Below, piece by piece: positions 24,636 through 36,924 of a stretch of 64,000 nucleotides of DNA. Position 1 is the stretch's first letter, and each line of letters begins with the position of its first letter. This DNA comes from Aphrophora alni (taxonomy: Eukaryota > Arthropoda > Insecta > Hemiptera > Aphrophoridae). Location: assembly GCA_963513935.1 (NCBI GenBank), contig OY740768.1, positions 71,356,877-71,420,876 on the forward strand. Reading direction: 5' to 3'. The translations under genes and the position numbers were made by a program. A model generated the notes under the pieces. It had not been told where the DNA came from. It made no database searches and was given only the letters and a program-made list of their open reading frames with translations.

Positions 24636-25220
24636 TTTAGGCATGCATAGTATGAATGCTATATAAATAAAGAAGTTAACTACAGAGAGAAAGTGACATA
24701 CAAATTTATGTGGTTTATTTTTAGTTATAGTAAACTATCTGTTGGTTTCATTGGGGATTTTCTAATGAGTTATGGTATCATTAAACTTAACTATTGCTTA
24801 ACCAATAAATAAGTTAACTAAAAGCAGTCTGTGTTCTAGACTTTTAGGAGGTTTGGGTATAGTAATAGTTAACATTTTCATCGGTTTTATTGATGCAAAA
24901 TTGTCTCTTTCTAAAGACTTATTATTAAATACAAAATTTATGCATGCGCACTATGAATGTTACATACATAAATAAGCTAACTAGAGATAGTCTATGCAAT
25001 ATAATTTTATGTATTTTCTATAACTACTTTTCACTTGTGCAGGATAACGGTGTTCTAGAGAGTTTTGTTAACATTTCATTTTACGCATGTGTAGTAAAAA
25101 AATAAAAATAAATAAAGAAGTTACCAACAGGTAGTCTGTTTTCTAGATATATAGGTGGTTTATGTATAGTAATAGCTAACATTATCATTGATTTCCTGAG
25201 TTGCGACTGCAGTTTAGTTA
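24636..25220 (+). repeat. Four ~140-160 bp degenerate tandem units
   Basis: The landmark aag[t/c]taac recurs at 24673, 24811 and 24973, and as aagttacc at 25118. It is preceded in three units by gcatg.....atgaatg-like sequence (24642, 24942, 25085). Units at 24811 and 25118 share a closely similar block: agtctgt.ttctaga, then gg.ggttt..gtatagtaatag.taaca. The array lies directly between the Penelope-like remnant and the Mutator-like element. Confidence 0.7.
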
Positions 25221-25235
25221 CTGGAGTTTAAGGTG

Positions 25236-27839
25236 ACACAGTACCGTCTATCTCGCCCATGTTAAATTGACTATATTTAGGTACACATAGCTTCTAAAAA
25301 AAAGATCCTACCAATCTGAAATTTTAATCCCTTGCACTATACACCTTTTTCTGTAATATTATGAACCAAATTTTTTATATGAATAAAAATAGCCATTTTA
25401 TAATAAATTTAAAATTACTAAAAGATTTTTTTTAATTTGTTTTATTTAAAAAATCATAACTAATTAATTTTTGTTTATTTAGTATTTTTACTTCATAGTT
25501 CTATTTGTTAATATACACAGATGAACTGGAAAAAGTTTCATTCAAATCGGTTCATAAATGTGGTTACAATATGTTCCGGAATTGAAAAAATACAAGTTTT
25601 CGGTAAATTGCAAAAAATGTCTGCCTACAGTAACATGATATGGAAAACTTGAAATCTATCACCTCTAAAACAGTCCAGCACCATAACTAGGTCCATCTTC
25701 ATCTTTTTGATCTTCAAGCCTTCTCTTGGTAGTTTTCTTTGCCTTCCTAGCCCTTTTTTGAATTTCTAAGAACGCTCTCTCCGCTTCACGCACACGCTTG
25801 GCATCACACTTTATTAGGCCTATAACACTATTTCCTCCATCTCTGTTACAAAGTTCTTGTAAAACTTTTACTTTTGCCAAAGCACCTTCATTATATGTTA
25901 TAACACTGTCTAAAACACCTATTTTCAATGTAGTGGCATTTACAAAATTTGTTTAGGAATCCTGGACCAGATTATGTTATTGAACGCTTCATTGCAGTTT
26001 TGGGTGTTTCCATGTAAACATCTTTTTAGTAGGTTAGGACTGCATAAATCTTGATACACTGGCTTTACTACAACCATTACTTCAGGGGGAATGGAGTTAG
26101 TGTGTTCTGGGCAAGGTAGGCCATGAGCTGCAGCCCGATTGTATCTACACCACGAGTCACCGCCAATGGGACACAAACCGTGTTGTGGGTCAGCGTCTGT
26201 CGAAGCTTTATGATAGTATGTTGCCCAACATGCGTGCTTCATTTCTTCCAGAGTTTTATTTGACCTAATTGCTTTGCCATAGTATTTTTGCAGGTTATTA
26301 ATTACACAGTCTGTCAACCTACCTTTTCCGGATAGTTTTTTCCCATCGGGAAGAAGTTTTTTTTTTATACACATTACGCAGTTCTCTAAGTCGAGTTCCC
26401 ATTCGCTTCTCAACATGGTTGATACATTCCAATTTATCTACGGTAACATTTCCATAAGGCTTCAATTCAGACACAGCATCGAAGGATTTACAATCCCCGT
26501 CACCTAAGAAATGCACATAGCGGGCTGGCACCGGAGGATCTTGTGACCTCTGAAATATCTTCATAACACCTGCCACCTCCATTCCTCCGCTAGACCCGTC
26601 ATAGTTTGCTAAACAGTTAGAATGTTCTTTTTTATTGTCAATTTTACATATAGGGCAGTACTTGCTTAGGCATTCTATGTCAATCACTTTAGCTATATCT
26701 AGGTTAGTAGCGGTTACCACTCCGTTCAATGATTTGTGACCCCTCTTCTGCCAGGTCCCATCCATCGCAACCATAATGTCACTGTTACCTTCATTTGCAA
26801 TTATTGCTTCTCTTTTAGCATTGGTCATTGAATCATTACTAACGTTTTCAAGAGCTTTCACAAGTCTTGCATTGTATTTGTAAAACCTAGAAGGTGGAGG
26901 GGGAAGATTCATTATAGAACATAAAGTCTCTGCGGCAACCTGGCCTTTTACCCATACTTCTTAGTCCGTAAACAAGACGTAGGTTATTTTCAAAATGTTT
27001 GCTTTCAGTTCTTTTGGAAGACATAAAAGAAGTTTTACTTGAGCAAGCTGAACAAATAAGAACTAAATTAGAAACTATACCCTGCCGGTTGGTAGTATCT
27101 TCAAAGATTTTGACGGTACTAACACCAGAACAATTGCAACAAGACACAAAACTACAAATTTGTTCTGAGAGAATTTCTAAATCTATTATTATTTTTTATT
27201 CTGTCATCTCACTTTTCACATAGTCACATTTAGAACCTACCATTCCCAAGTACTTGAGTTTCTTCTTTGAAGAGCTATCAGGTATAGGACTAGGCCTAGA
27301 TTCATTTTCCAAGTTTTCAAATGTTTCCATGGTTACATTATTATTTAGTGTAGGCCTAGGCCTAGTATGGATATTTCCTGTAAATTTCTTTTTCCCAAAG
27401 TTTTTATTTTTGGCATTTTTCAAGCACTCTCAATACACTTCACTTCAAAGGCACAAAGTTTGCAAAGCTTATATTTTTGTTGTACAAAACAAGAATTATT
27501 TAGTCACAGAATTGTTTATAGTTAGAAGAATGGTTTTGTAACAGCTGCTTTGTAACAGATGTTTTGACAGCTTAGCCAACTGTAGGAAAATAAAGAAACA
27601 TACAGAATAACTCAAATATTTTGTTGCATATTCTAGACTATAACTGAATATCTTTTTTGCAATAAAGTTATACTGTTATGGCAAAAAAGTGTGTCTAAGG
27701 CATTACAAAAACACTTTTATATGTAATAAATTAAATTATTTCCACCAAGTGTTTGGTATCCACTTATTCAGGAAAAGTTGTAGTACAATAATATGTAATA
27801 ATTTTTTTTTTTTTAATTTCAAATTTTTCGGTACTGTGT
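25236..27839 (-). mobile_element. Candidate Mutator-like DNA transposon, degenerate
   Basis: The pseudogene at 25665-27423 is flanked by an 11-bp inverted pair, acacagtaccg at 25236-25246 and cggtactgtgt at 27829-27839. Similarity does not continue past 11 bp and no target-site duplication is seen, so these may not be the true ends. A 2.6-kb size would suit the coding length. Confidence 0.35.
25665..27423 (-). pseudogene. Mutator-like transposase, frameshifted
   Basis: Read on the minus strand, the product is about 585 residues. The N-terminal part (27423-27199) is Lys/Asn-rich. A TAA at 27196-27198 interrupts it, and the same frame continues with a Cys-rich segment (CSFVSCCNCSG, then VLICSACSSKT) and RLVYGLRSMGK. 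A frameshift near 26940 leads to MNLPPPPSRFYKYN, MVAMDGTWQKRGHKSLNG (first catalytic Asp in MDGTW), KYCPICK..H...C and FLGDGDCKSFD (second Asp). A frameshift in the poly(A) run near 26357-26366 leads to GRLTDCVINNLQKYYG, WCRYN and NEAFNNIIWSRIPK. A last frameshift near 25950 leads to LDSVITYNEGA and a Lys/Arg-rich tail ending at 25665. These motifs are those of the Mutator-like transposase family common in arthropod genomes. Three frameshifts and one stop make this copy dead. Confidence 0.85.
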
Positions 27840-28072
27840 TGAGAACAGTAGGCCTTTTGGGACGCTACAAGACGTGCTCATACTTGGTCTTCTTGATGTA
27901 TGTCCGCAAATATAAAAATGTATTCTAGGTAGTGAATTTTTCTATGCGGGGGAATTGGTTCTAAATAACGCTTTTGATTGAGATGTAGTCGTATTTTCCC
28001 TATTATTTTCATAAAACTTAAAATATATTATGGACCTAACAATGTAAAGTATTTTAGATTGTCCCTGGCAGT

Positions 28073-28122
<50 letters not shown>

Positions 28123-29520
28123 TACGTATTATCCATCTGCTGAACTTTACAATAGATAACTGAAAACTGAAAAAACTAAAAACCGTAAAATTTGTATTTT
28201 AAAACCCTTAAAGGGAAGGAACCATTTGATATATTTACCACTTGCTCTCCATTCAGCAAAACTTATATAATGCATTACTGTTTTAAACGATTAAATAATA
28301 TGAATTCTTTTATATGTTGATTATTTTGGTAATAATTATTATAGTTGAACTTATGTTGTTACAAATATAAAAATAATAAAACGTAACGTTACATTAAAAC
28401 TTTGTATATTTATTGAAATGTACGAGTAACCATCGAATTCACAGTAAAAACCAGTATTGTGTAACACGTGTTGTTTGTATATTAATTCCAGGTATTTGCT
28501 TAATAAACGGCGGCGTCGAAATGGTTTTTGTTGACTTTAAGTCTTGCCAAAATTGTTTGATTCCTGTTATATAATGTGTTTTCTTTATTTATACTGCTTT
28601 CTTTTTAACAATTATATTATTGAGAAATAGAAACATGATAATACATAAGATGCTTGTGATAATAATAAAACGACTAAATAGGTAATTATTGGAAGATAGA
28701 CAACTTTTTCGCTGAAGTACAGTAGTATCCGGAATCTTGTATAGAAAGTTCTGGCGTGGGGTTGTCGTTGTGCTTCTGCACGTCCTCATTAGACTAGCCG
28801 TCCTCGACTTTAGTTATAATAATTATATGTAAAGTTATAAATTAATATTTGACAACCGTTTTATGCGGAAGATCACAATTATTAATAAAAGGTTTTACTT
28901 TATCATCAACAAAATTTTAGGATTTAATATTTATTATTTTCGTATGACGACACACAACCATTTTGAATTTCATAAAAATGAATTAATAATAAGAAGGAAA
29001 AGAAGTATTGCGTTAATAATCGTAGTATTTATTCTCTTATAGTACCTTTGCTGACATTGTCCCTCTCGAAACCAAAGTATATAAGGGACTTCGTAGTGAA
29101 AGTTCTATAGATTGTGGTGCCTCCGATTGACCTGTTCAAAATAAGGGATGTAGGTTCTAGCACTACCACTTTATGAGGAGGAGAGTTTCTTATAGACTAG
29201 AAATTAGTACAGCTTGGTTAAGTTGAACGAAAAAGGTTATTTTATTTAGCCATAATTCTACTTTTAAACATGATTTCAATTCTAAACATGATTCTAATTT
29301 GACTTGACATTATCATAAAAAAACCAACTTCTACTTAAACAGTTTTAGACATCACACAATATTTCATCTGATATCTATTTCTAAACATATTCTTAATTAC
29401 TCAAATTATTGAGTTGCCATTTTGAAGTTAACATTATAATTTTGAAAGAGTTCATATAAAGTTAAATAAAAAGGTCTAATATATTTACTTAAACATTATT
29501 ATATTAATTTTGCACCACTT
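27840..29520. other. Non-coding AT-rich DNA with a (TA)n tract
   Basis: A pure (TA)n tract of about 43 bp lies at 28077-28119. No coding region is supported in the rest. Confidence 0.6.
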
Positions 29521-29544
29521 AGACAATTCAGAGTTAAGGCTTAC

Positions 29545-29640
29545 CAAAAGATGACAGGGCCATCGTGCTGCTCATGGTAGCAGGAGCTCAACACCACTCT
29601 CTCGGGGCCCTGCCCTGCAGTTGGTTTTATTATTCTTTGT
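29545..29640 (-). other. Candidate 5' exon of a host gene
   Basis: This is the most GC-rich ~110 bp of the window outside mobile elements. On the minus strand an ATG at 29575 has a favourable context (taccatga), an in-frame TGA five codons upstream, and eleven codons reading MSSTMALSSFG. The last of these would be split by a 5' splice site, ttttg|gtaagcc (junction 29545/29544). Upstream is a GC-rich leader-like stretch. This could be a 5' UTR plus a short first coding exon with the rest of the gene outside the window, or simply a mobile-element fragment. I do not recognise the protein. Confidence 0.25.
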
Positions 29641-31235
29641 GCCACACCCAAAGATGGATGACAGTTTCCATCAGATTCACGATTTCATTGGTTAATAATT
29701 ATAAGAGAGAGGGAATTTTATACGACGTTGAATAAGTCATGTAGGCTATGGGAAATGGCTCACTCGGTTACTTATCAAAATAAACCAGGATGTTATAGCT
29801 TCCTATCAAAGCCCACAGCGTCCTGTTATAATCTAACAACTTGATTTTATTAATAAAGAATCTTTTCAACTACTATTTAATAATTCCATATATTTGTATG
29901 ATTTGTATAAGTCACTAAGTGGCTGGCCACTACAGACTTGTATTTTAGACTGCAGTGAAACCTAAATAGTAATAACTATAATGTCCCTGTTACAAAAACA
30001 TTAATTATATTATATTTGATTGACAATGACCCCATATACGAACATAAAATGACATAGTTTTTTCACGTATTCAGGAAAAATTTTCATTGTCCAAATAATT
30101 TAACAAAACATATTATAAAACAAAGATGAGCCCAACAAACCGTGTAAATGATAAAGTTACTCCGTGTAAATAAACCCTGCGTGCTTGCTCTGGAAGGCGG
30201 AAATTTATTGAACTATTCTTTACTTTTAATGGAGGTCCACTAAATTAACTGCGTCTATGCATGTATTATAAAATAGCATTGCCTAATTGTATCACGTATA
30301 ATGAAAATATTACATGGTATGTTATAAATTAGACAAAACTGTGACATTAAGTTTTAAACATGTTTTCCATTTTTCCAAACATGTTAATTAGTTTAAAATC
30401 TAATTATGTAGCTTTTACTAAGTATTATTATGAATTATTTTACCATCATAACTCTATATTAATTACGTAGGAGAATCATTTTTTATATTATAGCATATTA
30501 CAAAGCGCTGATTCTCAATCAATGCAGATCCTATTCTGAATAGTGCTTTCCGAGTTGAAAACTGTTAATTTCTTTTCATGTGTTCTTTTTACTATCAGTA
30601 CGGTTCAACGTATTAGGGCCTGAATATGTTCCTCAGCTGGACTACTTGTCCATCATGCATTTATAATAACTGTTCAAATGAATTTGTTACTTGCCAGTTT
30701 AAAAATGTTCTTAAGTTTTGAAACGTTATTAAACACATTAATAAACACATTATAAGTTAAGAAATGTATAAAACATATTATTATACAATTATTTCTGGTT
30801 ATTAAATTATTTATCGTTTTATTAATACTAAGCACATGTTATTTTTACCTAAATCCATTGTATTTTATAAATAGGTAGGCTACATTTATTATTCAACAAA
30901 GTAGGGAAAGACAATACCTCTATTACTCCAGCCCAGCAACCAATTAAACATCATGAAATCTTTAACACCAGCACATGTCGCTTTCTTAGTTGACAGGCAA
31001 CAAACATATATTAATTTATTTTCTATTAATAGTTAATTTACGGTTAAGAAAATATTTGAGTTTCTTCCTCTAGTTCTGTAGCTATAGTTGCAGTAATCTA
31101 CATTATGTTATTTAATATAAACTTAGTTCTGTAAATCTGTAAACTATTTATTTGATTTATTTAATAAAACAATACATATACCATTTAATTATCGTATTTC
31201 GTCTATAACGTGACTTCTTATTCGAAATTCGACAT
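29641..31235. other. Non-coding AT-rich DNA
   Basis: 29640-29840 is somewhat less AT-rich than the average, without recognisable content. No gene or repeat is supported. Confidence 0.55.
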
Positions 31236-31262
31236 GTTTCGGAGCCGTAACTCCATCATCAG
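31236..31262 (-). ncRNA. Hammerhead-ribozyme-like core
   Basis: On the minus strand the order is ctgatga, t, ggag, a 6-nt loop, ctcc, gaaac. This is the hammerhead catalytic core (CUGANGA, stem II, GAAA) with a perfect 4-bp stem II. Penelope-like elements are known to carry such motifs. Stems I and III could not be established by eye. Confidence 0.5.
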
Positions 31263-32338
31263 AAATAGGTAATCAGTTGAAGAAATCGTCGAACATAAAA
31301 CATAAATATACATAAAACTCAACACAATAATTTTGATAATTTTGCACAAAACTATATTCCTAGTGATAACAATAGAACACTTTGGAATCGTCTAGTAACT
31401 GTTTTAAGAGGCTACTTTTTTAATGGAAAATAAAATTTTAAAAGCTTGTTAGATATATAATTTTATTAAAAGTTGTTAGAAACAACCTTAATGCTAATTG
31501 TTGTAGTTGTTGATAGATGTATGGTCTTAACTATGCAACAAACTAAAAAAAACAATTCTATAAATAATGTTGTCGGGATAAAACAGGATGTTGCTACACT
31601 TAGTCAAAATGGTTTAAAAATTAATTAATTTTAAAAATTAATTATTTTATTTATTTATTTATTTTTTTACAATGAGGGGAACTAGTATATGAACATTGAT
31701 TCGAAATGTATTTTCTAAACATTCTATGCTCCTCTTTTAAACGTTACCTAATATTTGTTCCTTATACCATAAAAATAAACAGGTATGAGTAATTTCATGC
31801 ATGGATAAAATTTAACTTTTTGAAGAAATGAAACTAGAAGAAAAAGAAAATAAAGAAGAAAGATAAATAAATAATAAAAAAAAAAAAATGAAATACAAAC
31901 ATAAATAAAAAAAATTGAAATTCCATTTAGAAAATATTTTTAGAAATGTTTATGGATTACGGGTTAACCTAGGCCAAAACATTAATATTTCTATCGTTTT
32001 CCAAATAATTAGTATTTTTGTTCCATTACTATTTTTGCTGCATAACCTTACTATCTATATGGGTGAAAGACAATCATGAACAATTGTAGGGCTGCTTTAT
32101 TGTTTGTCTTTGTTTTTGCTTACCATTCATATTTTACTAAGCTAATTCTAACAAACACACATAGGTGTATAGATTCCAATTTTGTGATAAAAACTCATTT
32201 TGTATAACTAAGTAATATTTTAGTTTTCAAGCGTATATGGTAACATTTATTTATTTAAACATTTTGAAAATAACAATAATAGATAACTTGTTAGAATGAA
32301 GCATAAACACAAATTATCAGGAAAAGTACTTTTAACGC

Positions 32339-32410
32339 GGTTCAACGACAAAGTCACCATCTTCACTTATGTATGAGCTACAATAACTAAATATAACTAT
32401 AGTTTATGAC
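32339..32410 (-). repeat. Decayed copy of the 37020-37090 repeat
   Basis: Read on the minus strand, this region aligns over ~60 bp with 37025-37081: agttat.tttagttattgta.ctcat, then gaagatgg.gactttgtcgttgaa. Both hammerhead boxes have changed (gtgaaga for ctgaNga, gaacc for gaaac), so this copy would not be catalytic. Confidence 0.6.
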
Positions 32411-32439
32411 AATAATTGAACATCACTGAAGATTTTGAC

Positions 32440-34240
32440 TTTGAAAAGTACTATTGTGAGAATTTGTGTCACGTTTTATTCTTTCAAGTATACCTTCTCA
32501 CAAGTCAAGCTCATTATATTTGTATTTAAAAATATGACTAAACATTATTCAATATTATACTTCATCAGCACTACAGAAAGAAATATTCCAACGACCCAGT
32601 TCAGTTTTGTAATATTGTAAAAAGTTCAATGTTTTATAGTTTTCTACTTGTAACGTGTAAATGTTTATTAGATATATACGGGGTATTTTACATCAGCCAG
32701 AGGACACCGTTATTGTAAAGACAAAACTTGTTGCTGTACAAATTTAAAATTTAGTAGTTCCTATGGATTTAGGTTGTTTATTTTTAATAATATTAAGAGG
32801 CTTTGTTGGCTAAAATGAAGAATATTGAATAAAATGGTAAAACAATTTCTATTAGAAATTTCTCTTTACATGTTGTATGACCAATTCATAGCAACGTATC
32901 TTTAAATTGGGTGTTGCAGTCAATGTTTTAAGTAAGCTTGGTGATCTGAATATATTAATAGAAACTAGTATTCAACAAACGAGGATATACGCAAAATCAA
33001 ACAAGTTACTTTAAGTCCGATCATGTTGGCATATGTATCAAAATTTAATTTTAAGGGGATTTTACGGTATTTCAAACTGGTTCAGTTGGATTTGGTAAAA
33101 AATAAAAATTACGTAGCTTAGCTAAGTATAGGAAATAATTTATAATAACAAGCTAAATATCTTGAAAATTAAATAATACATTGTGAAATATTCGAATATT
33201 ACATTTCGGGACAGTTTAAAAATAATGTCAGCAGTTGTAAATTCTTGTTTTATGCTAAGTACGATAATGTTTGTTGTTGTTTTATTGTATTGCTGGGGGA
33301 CAACAACTAAATTAGGTCAGAGGAAATATCTTACATCGATAAGATCTCTTAGTACGTCTTAGAAAGTTAAATACTTCGTTAGTAGTCCGTAACTCCGTCC
33401 ATAGACTGAACAAACGGGCTGTAAACAATAGACTATATAAAGGGTGTTGTAACTGATAAGAGAAAACTATAGGACAATAGGCAACCCTTCTCAAATTATT
33501 AAATCTCACTTTATAATCTCTGAACTCTCTATGTACAGTGACTATAGCAGTGACTGCTTGATTTATTAATTAATCCCTAAATGCTTTTATTAAGATTTTT
33601 GCTTCATTCTTCACATTTCGTGTATACAATTATAAAACAATTAGAATTTAACTAAATTTTGTTCATATATATGCATATTAACAATGGGAACATAACATTT
33701 GATACAGTAACTATGAGACTAATTTTAGTAAGTTCGATTAAGTTCTCTATAAATGTATAAACGTGGAGAAATTTGGTCAAAGAGTTTTATTGATAACATT
33801 TAAGAGCAATATAAAGTAACATGTATGTTATTCTTCTTAAAATACGATTTAATCACAAAATCATTAATTTAATATATCGTTATGATCGCTCCATTTTTCA
33901 CTTCATAAATAAGTGTAAAATAATGAAAAAATCATCACGTAAAAGACAGTTTTAAAAGATTTACATACATACAAATAGTAAAAGATTTCATTATGTAGAA
34001 TAACGGCATACACGTCAAAAATTGTGCTAAACGTTCTATATTGAACGTTTAATGTGACGCTTCTAGTACTGAATACCTCAGAAAGCTAGTTACAGTACAT
34101 TGTTATAGTGTCATTACATCAAGTCCATACCAATATTACTTTCATTTTTTATTGGTCATGTGACATTGGACTTCCTTAATTCTCACCAATAACATTTTTT
34201 TAAAACATATTTCAGAATTGTATATACTTACATTGACTTT
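32440..34240. other. Non-coding AT-rich DNA
   Basis: No gene is supported. A small palindrome, aaacgttc..gaacgttt, lies at about 34029-34049. Confidence 0.55.
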
Positions 34241-34274
34241 ATCTATCATTCATCCTAAATGATGAATGATAGAT
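34241..34274. repeat. Perfect 14-bp inverted repeat, 6-nt loop
   Basis: atctatcattcatc, loop ctaaat, gatgaatgatagat. It could form a stable hairpin. It is not followed by a T-run. Confidence 0.9.
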
Positions 34275-34317
34275 GCAGTCTATTTATAAAAGGATTGAGT
34301 ATACATTTTTTGAGCTA

Positions 34318-34375
34318 CAGTAGAACCTTGTTAAGTCGGTCTCATTTAGACCGAATCTCCTGTTAACCTAGACTA
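34318..34375 (+). mobile_element. Pogo/Tigger-like terminal fragment
   Basis: cagtagaaccttgttaagtc resembles the known termini of pogo/Tigger-type Tc1/mariner elements (cagt.gaacct.g.taa.). A matching second end was not found, so this is a solitary fragment or a chance match. Confidence 0.4.
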
Positions 34376-34721
34376 ATTTACACACACAAAAAAGAACAAA
34401 AAATACATCAGTAAATATGTGAATGTGACAAATTGTAAGATAACAGTTACAAATATAGTTTTAAACATAATAGCCAGTCAATATATCTCAAATATCACCA
34501 TATATACTTTTTTTAGTTGGTTTATTACCATAAATATATTCAAATTCCTTCAGTTTGAAGTGTATAATAATTATATCTATTTAAAATTATTGTATTTAAA
34601 GTAAGAAATATTATTTTTATTAATTTTATTAAAATGAATAAAAACAAGATTTGTTTTCTTACTTATTAACTAGTTCAAATAAATATTGGTTTTTGTACAC
34701 TATTGTTAATATGTCTTTTTT

Positions 34722-35239
34722 AGTTTCTTAATGACTCCTCTTACTCTTCCCAATACTCCAACTCAACTGAGATACCAAAGATCTCTGAAGAGAACACGAT
34801 CTTCGGTTGAGAGGATGTTTGGTCTTTGGAAGAACTGTTATAGCTATGAATAAATACCACGTATACATTTGAATAACACACACTAAGCCAGATATCTATG
34901 ATACATCATTGTACGATTTACATTCAAATTAATTATTTCATTTATTACATGCATCCTTAGTTAGTATACAAAGATCTTTTTAAAAGTTTATAATTCATTC
35001 TACTGATTTTGGAAATTATTACAAAATAAGTGATCATTCAGATGTGTCCACAAAGAGAATTCTTTGAGATTTTAACTTAGAAGGTGCTGTGTAGTTATCA
35101 CATCATGTGCTGTGCTGCACAACTTTGTTATACGACACAGACAATGGGATGGCAAGCTGGATCAGAATCAACTGAGAATGATATAGGAGATGATGTCGGG
35201 TCTAGGAATGAGATCATTCTCCGTCATTTTCCTAACTAA
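34722..35239 (+). pseudogene. PIF/Harbinger transposase C-terminal remnant
   Basis: One frame reads FLMTPLTLPNTPTQLRYQ and then RTRSSVERMFGLWKNCYSY up to a TAA at 34851. The same frame resumes at 35091 with VVITSCAVLHNFVIRHRQWD. The pattern (LLTPL, R..VER.FG.WK, CAVLHN) is that of the last part of a Harbinger DDE_4 transposase, including the Glu of VERMFG that belongs to the conserved C-terminal region. The final residues continue in another frame (NDIGDDVGSRNEIILRHF) to a stop at 35237. About 237 bp of AT-rich sequence separates the two halves, more than expected, so an insertion is possible. The upstream catalytic part is missing. Non-functional. Confidence 0.75.
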
Positions 35240-35740
35240 CTATATTTAATAATAAATGAAGTAATATCGAAATGTAACCTACAACAAACAGTTAAAATTA
35301 AAAAGGTAAATACACATACTTTAATATTAAATTTATATTTATAAAACGAAAAACACCACAACTAGCAAACTGTTTTAAGTTGTAATTTAAAAAGTGGATC
35401 TACATCCTCGCTTCTATTCTAATACCGATATTTAATATATACAGGATGATTGGTCGTCAGTGGGACAGTTTTTGTTGGTTTGAATCGCAATGCAAATGTG
35501 ACTTAGTAGTGTATATTAGAAAGTCCAAATCACAAAATTAACCTATTAATAAATTATATTCAATTTTCTTTAAAAATCTTTATTCATTGACACAAATTTA
35601 TGTTTTCTCGGGTAGCAGTTGGTGTCAAAGTACTGACAATAACACTTTAATGTTCTAGGCGAAATTTCTAATAACAGTGAATCATTCTTTGAATGTTGAA
35701 GCAAAGGAAACACGTCGTTTCCTGAGTCAACATTTAAGAT

Positions 35741-36147
35741 GACACTCTGGATGGAGCAGCTCATCTCAATTTTTTGCAGCACGATCAACATGGTTTCTAG
35801 ATGGAATCAACCATGTACAAAGAGACCAAATAATATTCCAGCAGGATGGTGCCTCACTGCATTTCACTAGTCTAGTACGTCAGTGGCTCACCGAAAATTA
35901 TCCTGATTGGATTGGACAAGGTAGAACTGCTTCATGGCCGGCCAGATCACCCGATTTATCACCCATGGATTTTTCTTTGTCGGGATTCTTTAAACAAGAG
36001 GTTTACTCTACAGCCCCTAATTCTGAAGAAGAATTGAAGGATAGAATTAACACTGCTGCGCAAATGCTGAGAGGATTTCATAATAACTGTGGGATCCGTG
36101 AGGAAACGAGTAAGAGGTTGTGTAAGAAAACCAGGAAAACATTTTGA
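35741..36147 (+). pseudogene. Tc1/mariner-superfamily transposase C-terminal remnant
   Basis: An open frame from about 35743 to the TGA at 36145, with no stop, encodes about 134 residues. It contains IIFQQDGASLHFTSLVRQWL (second catalytic Asp in QDGA), WIGQG, SWPARSPDLSPMDFSLSGF (third acidic residue: the Asp of PMDF, about 40 residues after the previous one) and KQEVYSTAP, then a helical tail. This is the catalytic C-terminal half of an insect mariner-type transposase. There is no N-terminal helix-turn-helix part and no good start codon before 35965. Upstream, tatatacaggatgattggtc at 35436-35455 may be the left terminus of the element. A functional copy would be about 340-350 residues. Confidence 0.8.
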
Positions 36148-36924
36148 GAACCAGTTGTAAACTGTTTGCCGAGATTTGATAAATTATCTGTCAACTAATA
36201 CCAAATGGTTTCTTACATAAACACTTTCAAATGAAATAATAATATAATTTAAAGTAATAAAGGTAGTGAGAGACCCTAATACATAAAAATTAAAACAAAC
36301 TGAACTCTCCTCTTTACCTACGTTTATTAAATAAAAGTTTCAGGAAATATATTGAAGTTTTATATCTTCACGAAAGTTTTATGTTCAGAACAAAATAGAT
36401 AGTAATATTTCTTTCAGAATATTTCCAGTACAGAATGAATGTTGAGTAATTACAATTATACATAAAATGTATAATTTTGTTTATTGCTAAGAGACGTTTA
36501 TTAAAACTGTCTAATACTATAAAATAAAATAAATCTTTTAGGTTTCTTAATTCAAACTGTAGTAAATTATTTTAACAAGATGTTTACAGTTATGACATTT
36601 ATTAACAATAAAGTAGATTGGATTTGACTTTGAGTTGTAACTTCATATATATAGACTAGGGGATACCATAAGTACTTAACCCTAACTTCCATGCACAATG
36701 TTCATGAAAACCACTGATGAAATAGGTTTACAGTAGATGGAAGTGAAAATTTCATAACTACACAAGTCAATAGAACCAACGGCTATAATTAAACCAAGTA
36801 GTAATTATTTATTGTTAAATTTCTAAAACACATTCCAAGTTAATATGTAATTGAAAAAAAATGACATTTTAAAAATAAAGTATTAATAAATATTGAGCTT
36901 GACTTGTTAGATAATATTAGTTAT
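36148..36924. other. Non-coding AT-rich DNA
   Basis: This may include the 3' end of the mariner-type element, but no terminus matching the 35440 sequence was found. Confidence 0.45.

Noticed and set aside
27196..27541. Plus-strand frames at 26999-27541
   Set aside because: Antisense shadows of the Mutator-like transposase pseudogene.
27978..28163. Frame with an Ile-Tyr run
   Set aside because: Translation of the (TA)n tract at 28077-28119.
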